The notes beneath the pieces were generated by a model, which saw only the letters and a program-made list of their open reading frames with translations, ran no database searches and was not told the origin of the DNA. A stretch of DNA of 61,945 nt from Gemella sp. (lineage in GTDB: Bacteria; Bacillota; Bacilli; Staphylococcales; Gemellaceae): NCBI GenBank assembly GCA_030529855.1, contig JAUMWC010000008.1, positions 1 to 61,945 of the forward strand. The letters run 5' to 3'. Made by a program: the position numbers and the translations under genes. Positions 1 through 7,189 of this stretch are shown in pieces (position 1 is the first letter of the stretch; each line of letters opens with the position of its first letter).

Positions 1-396
1 TTCAGCATCTACCGAACGACGAGAACGTGGTTTTGCTGTTTCTTCAGCTGATTTAGCTTCAGTTACTGCTGGTTGTGCTGTTGTTGTTACTGAAGCAGCT
101 TCTGGTGCTTTTTCAACTACTGGTGCTGGAGTAGTTTGAGTAGCTGGAGTTTCAGCTGGTGCTGGCGCTGCTGGGGTTGTAACCGGCGCAGTTGCCGCTA
201 GCTGTGGCGTGGCTACTGGTGTTTTCTCAACTACTGGTGCAGTAGCTGATGGTTGTGTTGATGCCGTTTCATTGGCACTTGCTACACCTGTACCTAGCGC
301 GAAAAACGTTCCTAATAATACTGATGCTGCACCGAAGTGATATTTACGAATTGTAAATCTTTGGCTTGTTTCAGTTGGTCTTCCTTTTTTGAACAT
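1..396 (-). CDS. YSIRK-type surface protein, N-terminal part (truncated by window edge)
   Basis: The first 132 codons of a cell-surface protein are present; the rest lies outside the window. The start ATG at 396 has a good ribosome-binding site (AAGGAG). The N-terminus carries a YSIRK-like export signal (FTIRKYHFGAASVLLG, about residues 14-29) followed by a hydrophobic stretch and an ANE cleavage-like site near residue 42. The remainder is a low-complexity Ala/Pro/Thr/Glu region ending in RSRRSVDAE, typical of the mature N-terminus of LPXTG-anchored adhesins. The binding target cannot be judged because the functional domains are missing. YSIRK signals are known to direct septal secretion in Gram-positive cocci. 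Confidence 0.85.
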   Translation of the reverse strand, partial: MFKKGRPTETSQRFTIRKYHFGAASVLLGTFFALGTGVASANETASTQPSATAPVVEKTPVATPQLAATAPVTTPAAPAPAETPATQTTPAPVVEKAPEAASVTTTAQPAVTEAKSAEETAKPRSRRSVDAE

Positions 397-818
397 AAAA
401 TTATGTCTCCTTAATATAATTATGATTAAAAATTAATTTAATTTTGAATTGAATTTTTTAGTTATACTTAACATTACGAACGCAGATTACGCCCATATTA
501 TTTGTATAATTAAATTATACTCCAAAAAATGCTTATATACAAATAATAAGATGTTTACGAAAAAAAAAAAAAAAAATAGCACTAAACATTGGAACTACGG
601 GGACATCACCATTATAATCAACCTATATTTTTCTAATTAAAATTATAACTCAATTATGGACGCAATTTCTCGAACATTTCAACAGAACTCTACATTACAT
701 TTAAGTTACTTTTAAGTACTTCTGAATTGTTTTAGTTAATTTTAAAGTTTCTTTCTATTAAAAATACCCCTAATTTGAAGTTTTATTTTTTCTAGATTAC
801 ACATCTTCACAAACAACA
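397..818. promoter_or_regulatory. Upstream region of the YSIRK gene with an A17 homopolymer
   Basis: This stretch has no convincing gene. Read on the minus strand it contains a TATAAT-like element near 512-517 upstream of the surface-protein start, and further upstream a run of 17 A (560-576 on the plus strand). The short ORF over the A tract is a poly-lysine artefact. A homopolymer upstream of a surface-protein promoter could vary in length, but that is inference. Confidence 0.4.
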
Positions 819-849
819 AAAAAGATATAGGTTTAGTTCCTATATCTTT
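819..849 (-). terminator. Rho-independent terminator of the amidase gene
   Basis: The arms AAAGATATAGG (821-831) and CCTATATCTTT (839-849) form an 11-bp stem. On the minus strand the hairpin is followed by TTTTTT. The hairpin overlaps the amidase stop codon. Confidence 0.85.
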
Positions 850-1546
850 CTCTTAGTATTTCATTCACTTTTCTCTGTACATCTTCATACTTATATCCTG
901 CTTTTTGCAAGTTTTCATACCTTGTTTTCCCATTCCCATAAAGTCCTCTTATTACATCTTGAGCAACTTCTTCTATATTAATACCTTTTTTTAGGGCTGA
1001 GGCGTTTGGCATTTCTTTCCTTTTATATTTGGCGTACATTGTATCCACATCTTTTCCTAGCGTCATAAAGTATTGTATTCTTTCTATAAAATATCTCTTA
1101 ACACTGGCTGTTGTTCCTCCGTGAAGTTTCATAGACCTATGCGGACAAGATGTTGGAACAAATTCGTGGTGCAAGCGTACTGTATTTTCGTTGACATCTA
1201 GACCGTAAAAGAGCATATTTTCAGCTACTTGCATTAGAGTTATGTCTTCATTAAGTAAGAAGTCTTGGTCACTAACCACCATCGACTGGCAGATTTCGTA
1301 ACCGATAGAATGGGTATTAGACCACCACTCTCCTGTGTGATAGGCTATATTATAGGTATCTACAACTCTAACTATCTCATCCTTATTTATATAGTAGTGG
1401 GCTATTCCTAGGGCTTTATTTCTTTTTTCTAACCAGCTTAGGTACTGGCTAGGTTTCATATATCCTGCATCGTTATGGATTACTACAAATTCTATAGAGT
1501 GCAATCTCCCTATATTCATTAGACTTTTATTAATTTTCTTTAGCAT
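833..1546 (-). CDS. N-acetylmuramoyl-L-alanine amidase with Cpl-7 wall-binding domain (phage-type endolysin)
   Basis: The 237-residue protein has an Amidase_2/PGRP fold: FVVIHNDAG with an early zinc-ligand histidine, then AHYYI, IGYEICQS and HHEFVPTSCPHR carrying the second histidine, a cysteine and the last histidine. It should cut the bond between muramic acid and the stem peptide. The last 45 residues (EEVAQDVIRGLYGNGKTR, then AGYKYEDVQRKVNEIL) match the Cpl-7/CW_7 wall-binding repeat of phage lysins. There is no signal peptide, so release would need a holin or lysis. The start is preceded by AGGAGG and overlaps the 3' end of the upstream regulator, indicating one operon. No capsid, tail or integrase genes are nearby. 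Confidence 0.88.
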   Translation of the reverse strand: MLKKINKSLMNIGRLHSIEFVVIHNDAGYMKPSQYLSWLEKRNKALGIAHYYINKDEIVRVVDTYNIAYHTGEWWSNTHSIGYEICQSMVVSDQDFLLNEDITLMQVAENMLFYGLDVNENTVRLHHEFVPTSCPHRSMKLHGGTTASVKRYFIERIQYFMTLGKDVDTMYAKYKRKEMPNASALKKGINIEEVAQDVIRGLYGNGKTRYENLQKAGYKYEDVQRKVNEILRERYRN

Positions 1547-1865
1547 ACTTACCTCCTATTTTTCCGTCTAGTTCTTCCTTAGCAGCTCTACAAATCTGCT
1601 TTACTCGTGTTTCTGAATAGTGCAATTTCTTAGCGACTTCTTTCACTAAAAGTCCTTTTATATATCTTAGTATAAGCACTTCTCTTCTTGCTATATCTGT
1701 GTTATTGTAGAGTTCTATTGTTGCTAAAACATCCTTTACTAGTATGACCTTTTCTTTGTTAGACATATGTTCTAATAGTGATGTTTTAGTATCATCTTGT
1801 AAAAACTCATCTTCTAATCTGAAAGCATTTTTCAGTAAATACTCAACGTATAGTTTTCTTTCCAT
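1530..1865 (-). CDS. Sigma-70 region-4-like / ArpU-type regulator
   Basis: This is a 111-residue protein beginning MERKLYVEYLL. A longer reading frame is open upstream, but only the ATG at 1865 has a ribosome-binding site (AAGGAG). The C-terminal part (REVLILRYIKGLLVKEVAKK, then HYSETRVKQICRAAKEEL) is a helix-turn-helix resembling sigma-70 region 4 and the phage late-gene regulators of the ArpU type. Its 3' end overlaps the amidase start by 17 bases, so it probably controls or is co-expressed with the lysin. Family assignment is by pattern only. Confidence 0.7.
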   Translation of the reverse strand: MERKLYVEYLLKNAFRLEDEFLQDDTKTSLLEHMSNKEKVILVKDVLATIELYNNTDIARREVLILRYIKGLLVKEVAKKLHYSETRVKQICRAAKEELDGKIGGKYAKEN

Positions 1866-1989
1866 ATTTCTCCTTGTGTGTATGTAGTATATTGTTCGTA
1901 ATTTTAAAATTTGTATCCTAAAAAGCGACAAAGGTTGCAAAAAATTTTGGGAAATAATTTTCCTCATATTTTTTATATTTTTAGTTTAA

Positions 1990-2140
1990 CTTAATATTTG
2001 TAACTTTTTAAGTGACATATAGACTAAAAAATTTTCCTGGTATCTTATTCCTATACTTAAAATATTAACAGTAGTTTTGTATCTTGTCAAGTTACTTTTT
2101 GTAATTTTGTTGCTTTTGAAGCGAAAATATTTTATAATTA
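1990..2140. promoter_or_regulatory. Divergent control region: repressor promoter and two operator-like repeats
   Basis: TTGCTT (2110-2115) and TATAAT (2133-2138) with a 17-base spacer form a promoter for the Xre gene. Two similar inverted repeats lie upstream: GTAACTT-ttt-AAGTGAC near 1997-2014 and AAGTTAC-ttttt-GTAA near 2089-2107. They are likely binding sites for the neighbouring repressor, arranged like a phage genetic switch (inference). Confidence 0.5.
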
Positions 2141-2150
2141 TTGCTAAGGA

Positions 2151-2519
2151 GTGATACAAATGAATGTCGGCTGCAAAATTAAAGAACTTAGACTAAGCAA
2201 AAATTATACACTTGATCATCTTGGAAAAATGGTTGATATCTCACGCCAGACCTTGCACAAGTATGAACAGGGAATTATTACTAATATACCGAAGGAAAAA
2301 ATAGAGGCTTTGGCCAAGGCTTTGGGGACTAACCCTGCCTATCTTTATGGCTGGGAGAGCGAGGAGCACTATTACCTTGATGATGAAACAAGGGAGATTG
2401 CCCAGGATATTTTTGATAACCCTGAACTTAGGGTCTTGTTTGACGCCAGTCGTAAGGCTTCTAGCAAGGACTTAAAATTGGTTACTGACCTCTTACTTAA
2501 CCTTAAAGAGAGGAACTAA
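2151..2519 (+). CDS. Xre-family repressor (phage CI-like)
   Basis: The reading frame gives 122 residues. The upstream AAGGAG (2145-2150) lies only a few bases before the first ATG (2151), so the ATG at 2160 (MNVGCKIKEL) may be the real start. The N-terminal helix-turn-helix (IKELRLSKNYTLDHLGKMV, SRQTLHKYEQG) is a classic HTH_3 domain, followed by PYLYGWE as in prophage repressors. The C-terminal half is a short helical region with no LexA-type autoprotease. The gene is immediately followed by an ImmA-like protease gene with no spacing, an arrangement known from ICEBs1 and many prophages where ImmA cleaves the repressor. It is divergent from the lysin operon, which it presumably silences. Confidence 0.85.
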   Translation: MIQMNVGCKIKELRLSKNYTLDHLGKMVDISRQTLHKYEQGIITNIPKEKIEALAKALGTNPAYLYGWESEEHYYLDDETREIAQDIFDNPELRVLFDASRKASSKDLKLVTDLLLNLKERN

Positions 2520-2768
2520 ATGCATACACACAATATACATACACACTTTGTTAATGGTATTTGCATAAATACTGTTATTATGGATTTAAAATCTTGTAGC
2601 GTTCGTGGTTGCACTGTCTCAAATGACGACGGTTCTTATACCATATTTTTAAATTCAAAATTTTCTGCTTATCAGCAAGAAAAGACTTATCTCCACGAGA
2701 TGAGTCATATTCTTAATGAAGATTTCAATAGGAAAAATGCCGATAAGATAGAGATTATTAGGCATTAA
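2520..2768 (+). CDS. Short ImmA/IrrE-type metallopeptidase (anti-repressor)
   Basis: This 82-residue protein has an HExxH zinc motif (YLHEMSHILNEDF, about residues 58-70). Its ATG starts at the base after the repressor stop codon, so the two are translationally coupled. ImmA proteases cleave Xre repressors to induce mobile elements. At 82 residues it is shorter than ImmA (about 130-170), lacking the usual C-terminal extension, but this length is common in prophage repressor operons. Activity is inferred from motif and context. Confidence 0.75.
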   Translation: MHTHNIHTHFVNGICINTVIMDLKSCSVRGCTVSNDDGSYTIFLNSKFSAYQQEKTYLHEMSHILNEDFNRKNADKIEIIRH

Positions 2769-2770
2769 AA

Positions 2771-2832
2771 CCACAAAAAAGACAGGTAACCGCCAAGTTA
2801 AGCCTGTCTTTTTTTCTTTGTCCATATTTATA
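2771..2832 (-). ncRNA. Putative solo antitoxin-like sRNA (family III) and terminator
   Basis: A minus-strand promoter (TTGGAA at 2866-2861, TAAAAT at 2843-2838, 17-base spacer) faces a strong bidirectional hairpin (AAAAAAGACAGG 2775-2786, CCTGTCTTTTTTT 2803-2815) just after the ImmA gene. The promoter is clearly homologous to the one at 3269-3297 that reads against the 38-residue peptide gene. No toxin ORF remains here. Confidence 0.5.
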
Positions 2833-3018
2833 ATTACATTTTATCGCATTAATTTAATAGTTCCAAGCGAGTTTGAAAATATCTAAGACTTCACTAGTTA
2901 AAATAATACTTCTCTCCCTTCTTTAGTTCTTTTTAAATTAATAATTTTATAGTTATATTTTAATGTTACTATGTACAATATATAGTGTTGGCAACTGCCT
3001 CTGAAAGGAGGTGAGCTT

Positions 3019-3135
3019 ATGATTCTATCATTCTTTTTAATCGTTGTTTTCCACTTTTTACAAAGTGTCGCTTTTCCTTTACTTAAAAGGTTAGGCGAAA
3101 AATGGCTCGATAAACATTTTAGAGATAACGAATAG
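3019..3135 (+). CDS. 38-residue hydrophobic peptide, probable type-I toxin (or small holin)
   Basis: The peptide starts MILSFFLIVVFHFLQSVAF and ends LDKHFRDNE: one membrane helix and a charged tail, the layout of Fst/Ldr-type toxins. A very strong ribosome-binding site (AAAGGAGGTGA) precedes the ATG. It ends before a hairpin terminator at 3174-3218, and an opposing promoter sits just beyond, giving the convergent arrangement of type-I toxin-antitoxin loci. Because a lysin gene without a holin lies 1.5 kb away, a holin role is an alternative. Confidence 0.65.
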   Translation: MILSFFLIVVFHFLQSVAFPLLKRLGEKWLDKHFRDNE

Positions 3136-3173
3136 TTGTCAATTCTATCGATAAGATTTTTAATATTTAAAAA

Positions 3174-3262
3174 TCAAAAAACCAGGGTTACTTTGGCGAG
3201 TCCCTGGTTTCTTTTTTTGCTTATGATTGTTCAATATGAACTACTATCATTCTTTTCGTTGT
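3174..3262 (-). ncRNA. Putative antisense antitoxin RNA with shared bidirectional terminator (family III)
   Basis: The minus-strand promoter is TTGATT (3297-3292) and TAGAAT (3274-3269) with 17-base spacing. Transcription would run to the hairpin AAACCAGGG...CCCTGGTTT (about 3177-3210), overlapping the 3' end of the 38-residue peptide mRNA. The loop contains TTTGGCGAG, similar to the loop of the copy at 2775-2815. Confidence 0.55.
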
Positions 3263-3331
3263 AATTAAATTCTATCATATTAATTTAACAGAATCAAGCG
3301 AAATTTCATTAATTAGCAAAACAACCTAGGT

Positions 3332-3490
3332 TTATATTTCCCTAGGTTGTTCTTTGTATTCTATTATAGTTTGGTTTAACTTGGCTAGGTTTTCGGCTAT
3401 GTTATTTAGACTCTTGTCCAGTTTCAGCAAAAAGTACAAGGCTACAAATATTGGGAAACCTACCGTGTTTATTACATTTACTATATCCAT
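3332..3490 (-). CDS. YvrJ family protein
   Basis: This 52-residue protein (MDIVNVINTVGFPIFVALYF, then LLKLDKSLNNIAENL) matches the YvrJ family: a short GFPI-containing membrane helix followed by a coiled amphipathic tail. Function is unknown in the family. It is the last gene of a three-gene minus-strand operon with DUF2922 and DUF1659 proteins, a combination recurrent in Firmicutes. The ATG lies about 34 bases from the AGGAG, but a small hairpin (CGGGA...TCCCG) between them could bring them together. The stop codon lies inside a hairpin (AACAACCTAGG arms, 3320-3351) that may be the terminator. Confidence 0.8.
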   Translation of the reverse strand: MDIVNVINTVGFPIFVALYFLLKLDKSLNNIAENLAKLNQTIIEYKEQPREI

Positions 3491-3533
3491 CTTAAATATA
3501 GCCCGGGAAATATATCCCGAGCTCTCCTTTCTA

Positions 3534-3746
3534 TTAGACTAAAGCATCTTCTTGACGAGTTACGTAGATAGCTTTTTCGAATGTTTTTACTACTCGCTTA
3601 GCGTTATCAAATACTTTTGATTCGATAATTTTATCAGCTAGGGTTTGCACTTGGTCTTTTGTTAGACCTTCTTTGGGAGCTGATAGGTTTAATCTGAATG
3701 TTTTTTTCTCTTCTGTTTTAAATATTAATACTAGTGTTTTTTCCAT
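3534..3746 (-). CDS. DUF2922 family protein
   Basis: This 70-residue protein (MEKTLVLIFKTEEKKTFRLN, LSAPKEGLTKDQVQTLADKI) matches the DUF2922 family: two beta strands followed by a helix, ending in a short strand. No catalytic motif is visible. The gene sits between the DUF1659 gene and yvrJ with short gaps and its own AAGGAG ribosome-binding site. Role unknown; the conserved neighbourhood suggests the three small proteins act together. Confidence 0.8.
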   Translation of the reverse strand: MEKTLVLIFKTEEKKTFRLNLSAPKEGLTKDQVQTLADKIIESKVFDNAKRVVKTFEKAIYVTRQEDALV

Positions 3747-3761
3747 TTTTTATTCTCCTTA

Positions 3762-3956
3762 TTATATTGTTTCTGTTGTTTGGACTGTTACGTTTTCGAT
3801 ATCTTCTGCGAAAAGTGGACTCATTAAGTCGGCGATTTCTCTAGCTTTTTCGTTAGCTAAGTCTAGACCTACTTCGTATGAGTAAGTTTTCTTAACTTCT
3901 TTCCCTTCTTTTTCTACTGAATAGTGTAATCTTAGTTCTTTTTTTACTACTGCCAT
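3762..3956 (-). CDS. DUF1659 family protein
   Basis: This 64-residue protein (MAVVKKELRLHYSVEKEGKE, then KTYSYEVGLDLANEKAREIA) matches the DUF1659 family, similar in predicted shape to DUF2922. It is the first gene of the DUF1659-DUF2922-YvrJ operon and has an AAGGAG ribosome-binding site. A TATAGT element near 3998-4003 on the minus strand may be its promoter. Function unknown. Confidence 0.8.
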   Translation of the reverse strand: MAVVKKELRLHYSVEKEGKEVKKTYSYEVGLDLANEKAREIADLMSPLFAEDIENVTVQTTETI

Positions 3957-4108
3957 TATTTTTCTCCTTATGTATTTTTTGTCTTAGGCCCTTGACACTA
4001 TATACATCGTAAATTGTTACTTAGTTTTCCATTTTTTCTTTAAATTTTATAATTTTTTTTTGTATGGTATAATTAGTAGTAATTAAATAATTTATGAAAG
4101 GAGTCTAT

Positions 4109-4915
4109 ATGTTAGCAAATTATTTCTCTGAGAATCTTTTTGTACAATCTTTGATATCTATTATTGATATTACATTGGTTTGGCTTGTTGTATATGTAGC
4201 TCTTACTTTATTAAAAGGTACTCGTGGAATCCAGCTTCTTAAAGGGGTTTTTATAATTTTCGCCTTGAAATTTATATTTAGCCTTATTGGATTCAAGACT
4301 ATGTCTTTTATTGTTGACCAAATCGTTACGTGGGGGGTTGTTGCTACGATAATTATCTTCCAACCTGAGATTAGGAGAACTCTAGAGCGTATGGGTAGGT
4401 TTGAAATGTCTAATCTTTTTTCTAGTAAGAAGGATACAGCTAATAAGACTACTATTATCAACGCTGTTGTTGAGGCATCTAGACACATGGCTAGGCGTCG
4501 TGTTGGTGCTTTGATAGTTTTAGAAAACACTACTGGGCTTGATGAGTATATTGAGTCTGGTATTAAACTTAATGCTGATATTTCTAATGAACTTTTAATA
4601 AATATATTCATTCCTAACTCTCCTCTTCACGATGGGGCTGTTATCATCAGAAATTCTACAATTCAAGCAGCGTCTTGTTTCTTACCATTGTCTGATTCTA
4701 ATACTATCTCGAATAAATTTGGTACTAGACATAGGGCTGCCATAGGTTTATCTGAACACACAGATGCTTTGGCTATTACTGTCTCTGAGGAAACTGGGCA
4801 TATTGCTCTTGCTATGAATGGTAGGTTACTTACTGAACTTGATAACGAGAAACTTGCTAGACTTCTTAATGAGCATTGGTCTATGGAATCTACAGTTTTA
4901 GGAGGTGTTGAGTAA
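4109..4915 (+). CDS. cdaA: Diadenylate cyclase CdaA
   Basis: CdaA makes cyclic di-AMP from two ATP at the membrane. The 268-residue protein has three N-terminal membrane helices and a DisA_N domain with the catalytic LHDGAVII motif and GTRHRAAIG. An in-frame ATG at 4094 exists, but the ribosome-binding site AAAGGAG lies between it and the ATG at 4109, which is therefore chosen. An extended -10 (TGGTATAAT, about 4063-4071) lies upstream. The stop overlaps the cdaR start (TAATG). c-di-AMP controls potassium and osmolyte transport and wall homeostasis in Firmicutes. Confidence 0.95.
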   Translation: MLANYFSENLFVQSLISIIDITLVWLVVYVALTLLKGTRGIQLLKGVFIIFALKFIFSLIGFKTMSFIVDQIVTWGVVATIIIFQPEIRRTLERMGRFEMSNLFSSKKDTANKTTIINAVVEASRHMARRRVGALIVLENTTGLDEYIESGIKLNADISNELLINIFIPNSPLHDGAVIIRNSTIQAASCFLPLSDSNTISNKFGTRHRAAIGLSEHTDALAITVSEETGHIALAMNGRLLTELDNEKLARLLNEHWSMESTVLGGVE

Positions 4916-5871
4916 TGGATAAGCAAAAAATTGGATTACATATTATTTCTTTGTTTACAGCTATATTTTTATTTTTATCTGTTAATGAGAATTTCCTAGG
5001 TAGGCTTTTCCCTGCTACTTCTGCTAATTATACTACTAACTGGGTTAGAGATATTCCTGTTGAAGTTAATTATGATAAGGAAAAATTATATGTACTGGGT
5101 ATTCCCGATAGCGTAGATGTTAAGTTAACTGGTCCTACAGCTATTGTTCAAAAGGAAGCTCTGGATAGAACCCTTAAAGCAAAACTTGATTTTTCTAATA
5201 TTTCGTCTGGGTCTGAGCAAAATATTAAGGTCGATATTTCTGATCTTGATTCTAATATTACTGCCGTAGCTAATCCAGAATTCATTTCGGTATCTGTTAG
5301 GGAGAAGATTTCTAAAGACTTTCCTGTTAAAACTTCTATTCGAGATGAAAGACTACTTGTAGGTACAGGTATCAACTCTGTAACTGCCGTTGACCAGACA
5401 ATTAAAATTTACGGTGCTGCTGAGTCTATTAATAATATCTATGAAGTTAGAGCCGAGTCTTCTGAAAGAACTAAGATTTCTGCTGATAAGAGCGAGGAAG
5501 CTACTCTCGTTGCTTATGACCGTAACTTTAATAGAATAGAAGATATTGAGTTTGAAAAAAATACAACTACTCTAAATATTAAAGTTGATAAGATAGAAAA
5601 ATCTCTTCCCATAAAGGCTAAGGAAATTGGTAATTTACCTGATAATCGACAACTAGAGTCTATTACTATCGAGCCTTCTACAGCTATTATCAAAGCTCAA
5701 AACAAGAGCGATTTAGATACTGTTAGGGAGATTTTTGTAGATGTGGAGCTTTCTAATATTAAGGAAGATACTGTTGAGTTGTCTAACTTGAAGGTTTATC
5801 ACAATCACAATAACTCTGCAATTATCGACCCTAATAATGTTAAGGTAACTATAAAAACAAAAGCTAAGTAA
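4915..5871 (+). CDS. cdaR: CdaA regulatory protein CdaR (YbbR domains)
   Basis: CdaR binds CdaA and modulates c-di-AMP synthesis. The 318-residue protein has an N-terminal membrane anchor (HIISLFTAIFLFLSVNE) followed by tandem YbbR beta-domains exposed outside the cell (for example VRDIPVEVNY, VDVKLTGP, FPVKTSI, LPIKAKEIG). Its start overlaps the cdaA stop by one base. In many Firmicutes glmM follows directly; here the operon ends with a hairpin and a small membrane protein gene comes next. Confidence 0.93.
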   Translation: MDKQKIGLHIISLFTAIFLFLSVNENFLGRLFPATSANYTTNWVRDIPVEVNYDKEKLYVLGIPDSVDVKLTGPTAIVQKEALDRTLKAKLDFSNISSGSEQNIKVDISDLDSNITAVANPEFISVSVREKISKDFPVKTSIRDERLLVGTGINSVTAVDQTIKIYGAAESINNIYEVRAESSERTKISADKSEEATLVAYDRNFNRIEDIEFEKNTTTLNIKVDKIEKSLPIKAKEIGNLPDNRQLESITIEPSTAIIKAQNKSDLDTVREIFVDVELSNIKEDTVELSNLKVYHNHNNSAIIDPNNVKVTIKTKAK

Positions 5872-5878
5872 TTTTAAT

Positions 5879-5907
5879 ACAGCAAGATCTTTTCTTGCTG
5901 TATTTTT
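5879..5907 (+). terminator. Terminator of cdaA-cdaR
   Basis: The perfect 9-bp arms ACAGCAAGA (5879-5887) and TCTTGCTGT (5893-5901) are followed by ATTTTTC. Confidence 0.9.
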
Positions 5908-5949
5908 CTTATGTGTTATAATTATAAAAAAGTATAAGGAGTATTCACT

Positions 5950-6192
5950 GTGAATCATAAGTTATCATTATTTTTAGTAATTTCTAATATTGTGTCTTTA
6001 GGATTACTTATTGGGAGTTTAGTTGTTGAAGATTTATTTGTAAAAAAAGTATTAGTACTTATCGCTTTAGCTATTATGATAGTTCAAAAGATTTTTGATT
6101 TTAGAGCACAAACTGAAAAATCTAAAAAAATATTTTCTGCTGTTATCCTAGCTTTCCTAGTAGGAGCTTTCGGTTTCTTTTTAACAGTATAA
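5950..6192 (+). CDS. Small three-helix membrane protein, unknown function
   Basis: This 80-residue protein starts at GTG (5950) with AAGGAG about 10 bases upstream. It has three hydrophobic segments (LFLVISNIVSLGLLIGSLVV, KVLVLIALAIMIV, FSAVILAFLVGAFGFFLTV). It has its own promoter-like TATAAT (5916-5921) after the cdaR terminator, and a hairpin terminator (6194-6226) follows. I do not recognise the family. Confidence 0.65.
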   Translation: MNHKLSLFLVISNIVSLGLLIGSLVVEDLFVKKVLVLIALAIMIVQKIFDFRAQTEKSKKIFSAVILAFLVGAFGFFLTV

Positions 6193-6193
6193 T

Positions 6194-6378
6194 AAAAAGG
6201 CTACACTTTGAGTGCAGCCTTTTTTGTTTGTTCTACGTGGAATTTTTTTGATGTTCCGTGTGGAACATTATTAGTCTTAACTTATCTTTTGGTGTTCAAG
6301 TTAGTAATAAAGAGTGGTGTGGCAGCCGCTCTTTTTCTATAGAAAAAAACAGGGGCATTTGTAGCAGACCCCTGTTTT
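6194..6378. terminator. Intergenic cluster of hairpins, with two parS-like palindromes
   Basis: Three hairpins are seen: AAAAGGCT...AGCCTTTTTT (6194-6226), AAAGAG...CTCTTT (6309-6336) and ACAGGGG...CCCCTGT followed by TTTTTA (about 6349-6380). TGTTCTACGTGGAATT (6229-6244) and TGTTCCGTGTGGAACA (6252-6267) are imperfect parS-like palindromes, the latter differing from the consensus at three positions. No gene is seen. Confidence 0.6.
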
Positions 6379-6441
6379 TATATCGACTTATTTTATAAAT
6401 CCAGTATATCACTATTTTTTCCCTAGTCAATATAAGTTATT

Positions 6442-7101
6442 TTACTTTTTCACTACTAGATTGTAGCTGTTTTTTATCAATTCTCTAATTTTGTCTTGGC
6501 TAATATTTTCATCTAAGACTATAGTTAACCAATGTTTTTTGTTCATATGATAGGCTGGAAGATAGTTTTTTCCATCTATCATTTTTTCTATCTCTTCTGG
6601 TTTTGCTTTTAGATTTATGGCTTCTACCCTTCCTTTTCCTACTAGACCTAACTTTTCCTTACTGATAGTCATTACTAAACCTATCCATTTTTGTTTTTCT
6701 TTGGTTCTTAGTACAGCAAATTCTGGATGTTTTTCCCATAGATAGACTGGTTCTATATCAAATTCTTCTTTTACATATTTTAGTATGCTATCTTTATATC
6801 CCTTGTTTTCATAACAAATTTCTGCAATATTTTCTAGCACCACTTTTATTTCTTCTCTAAGACTGTTTACAAATAATCCATCTGCTGCTTTTGAATGGAT
6901 TAAGGTATATTCTTCTCCCGATTCTTTTTCAAAGAGTCTTACTTTTATATTTTCTTCTTTTATAGAAATTTCCACGTGGAACTCTTTGTTTTCTAGGTTA
7001 TATTTTCGAGTAAATGTCCCCTTATTTTCTACAAAATTTTCTTTGATAAGTTTTTCTATATTTGCTTTTTTACTATGGAATATTCTTTCTATTTCTAGCA
7101 T
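6442..7101 (-). CDS. MmcQ/YjbR family protein
   Basis: The 219-residue protein ends in a YjbR/CyaY-like domain (about residues 105-215): FAVLRTKEKQKWIGLVMTI, AINLKAKPEEIEKMIDG, YLPAYHMNKKHWLTIVLDE. This family has a double-wing DNA-binding-like fold but no established biochemical role. The N-terminal 100 residues are an extra region not always present. The gene stands alone and has no strong ribosome-binding site (weak AAAGGATC). An imperfect parS-like core (TTCCACGTGGAA, about 6969-6981) lies inside the coding sequence. Confidence 0.8.
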   Translation of the reverse strand: MLEIERIFHSKKANIEKLIKENFVENKGTFTRKYNLENKEFHVEISIKEENIKVRLFEKESGEEYTLIHSKAADGLFVNSLREEIKVVLENIAEICYENKGYKDSILKYVKEEFDIEPVYLWEKHPEFAVLRTKEKQKWIGLVMTISKEKLGLVGKGRVEAINLKAKPEEIEKMIDGKNYLPAYHMNKKHWLTIVLDENISQDKIRELIKNSYNLVVKK

Positions 7102-7150
7102 TGTAGATCCTTTGTTTTTTGTTTTGTTCTAATTGAGGTTATCATTAATA

Positions 7151-7184
7151 AAAACAAGAGTCAATAAATTGACTCTTGTTTTAT
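7151..7184 (-). terminator. Terminator of the 7190 gene
   Basis: A 14-bp stem AAAACAAGAGTCAA/TTGACTCTTGTTTT encloses a TAAA loop. It lies just after the stop codon of the minus-strand gene. Confidence 0.85.
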
Positions 7185-7189
7185 ATTTA

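Noticed and set aside
449-640. 63-codon frame containing a lysine run
   Set aside because: It arises from the A17 tract, has no ribosome-binding site and matches nothing.
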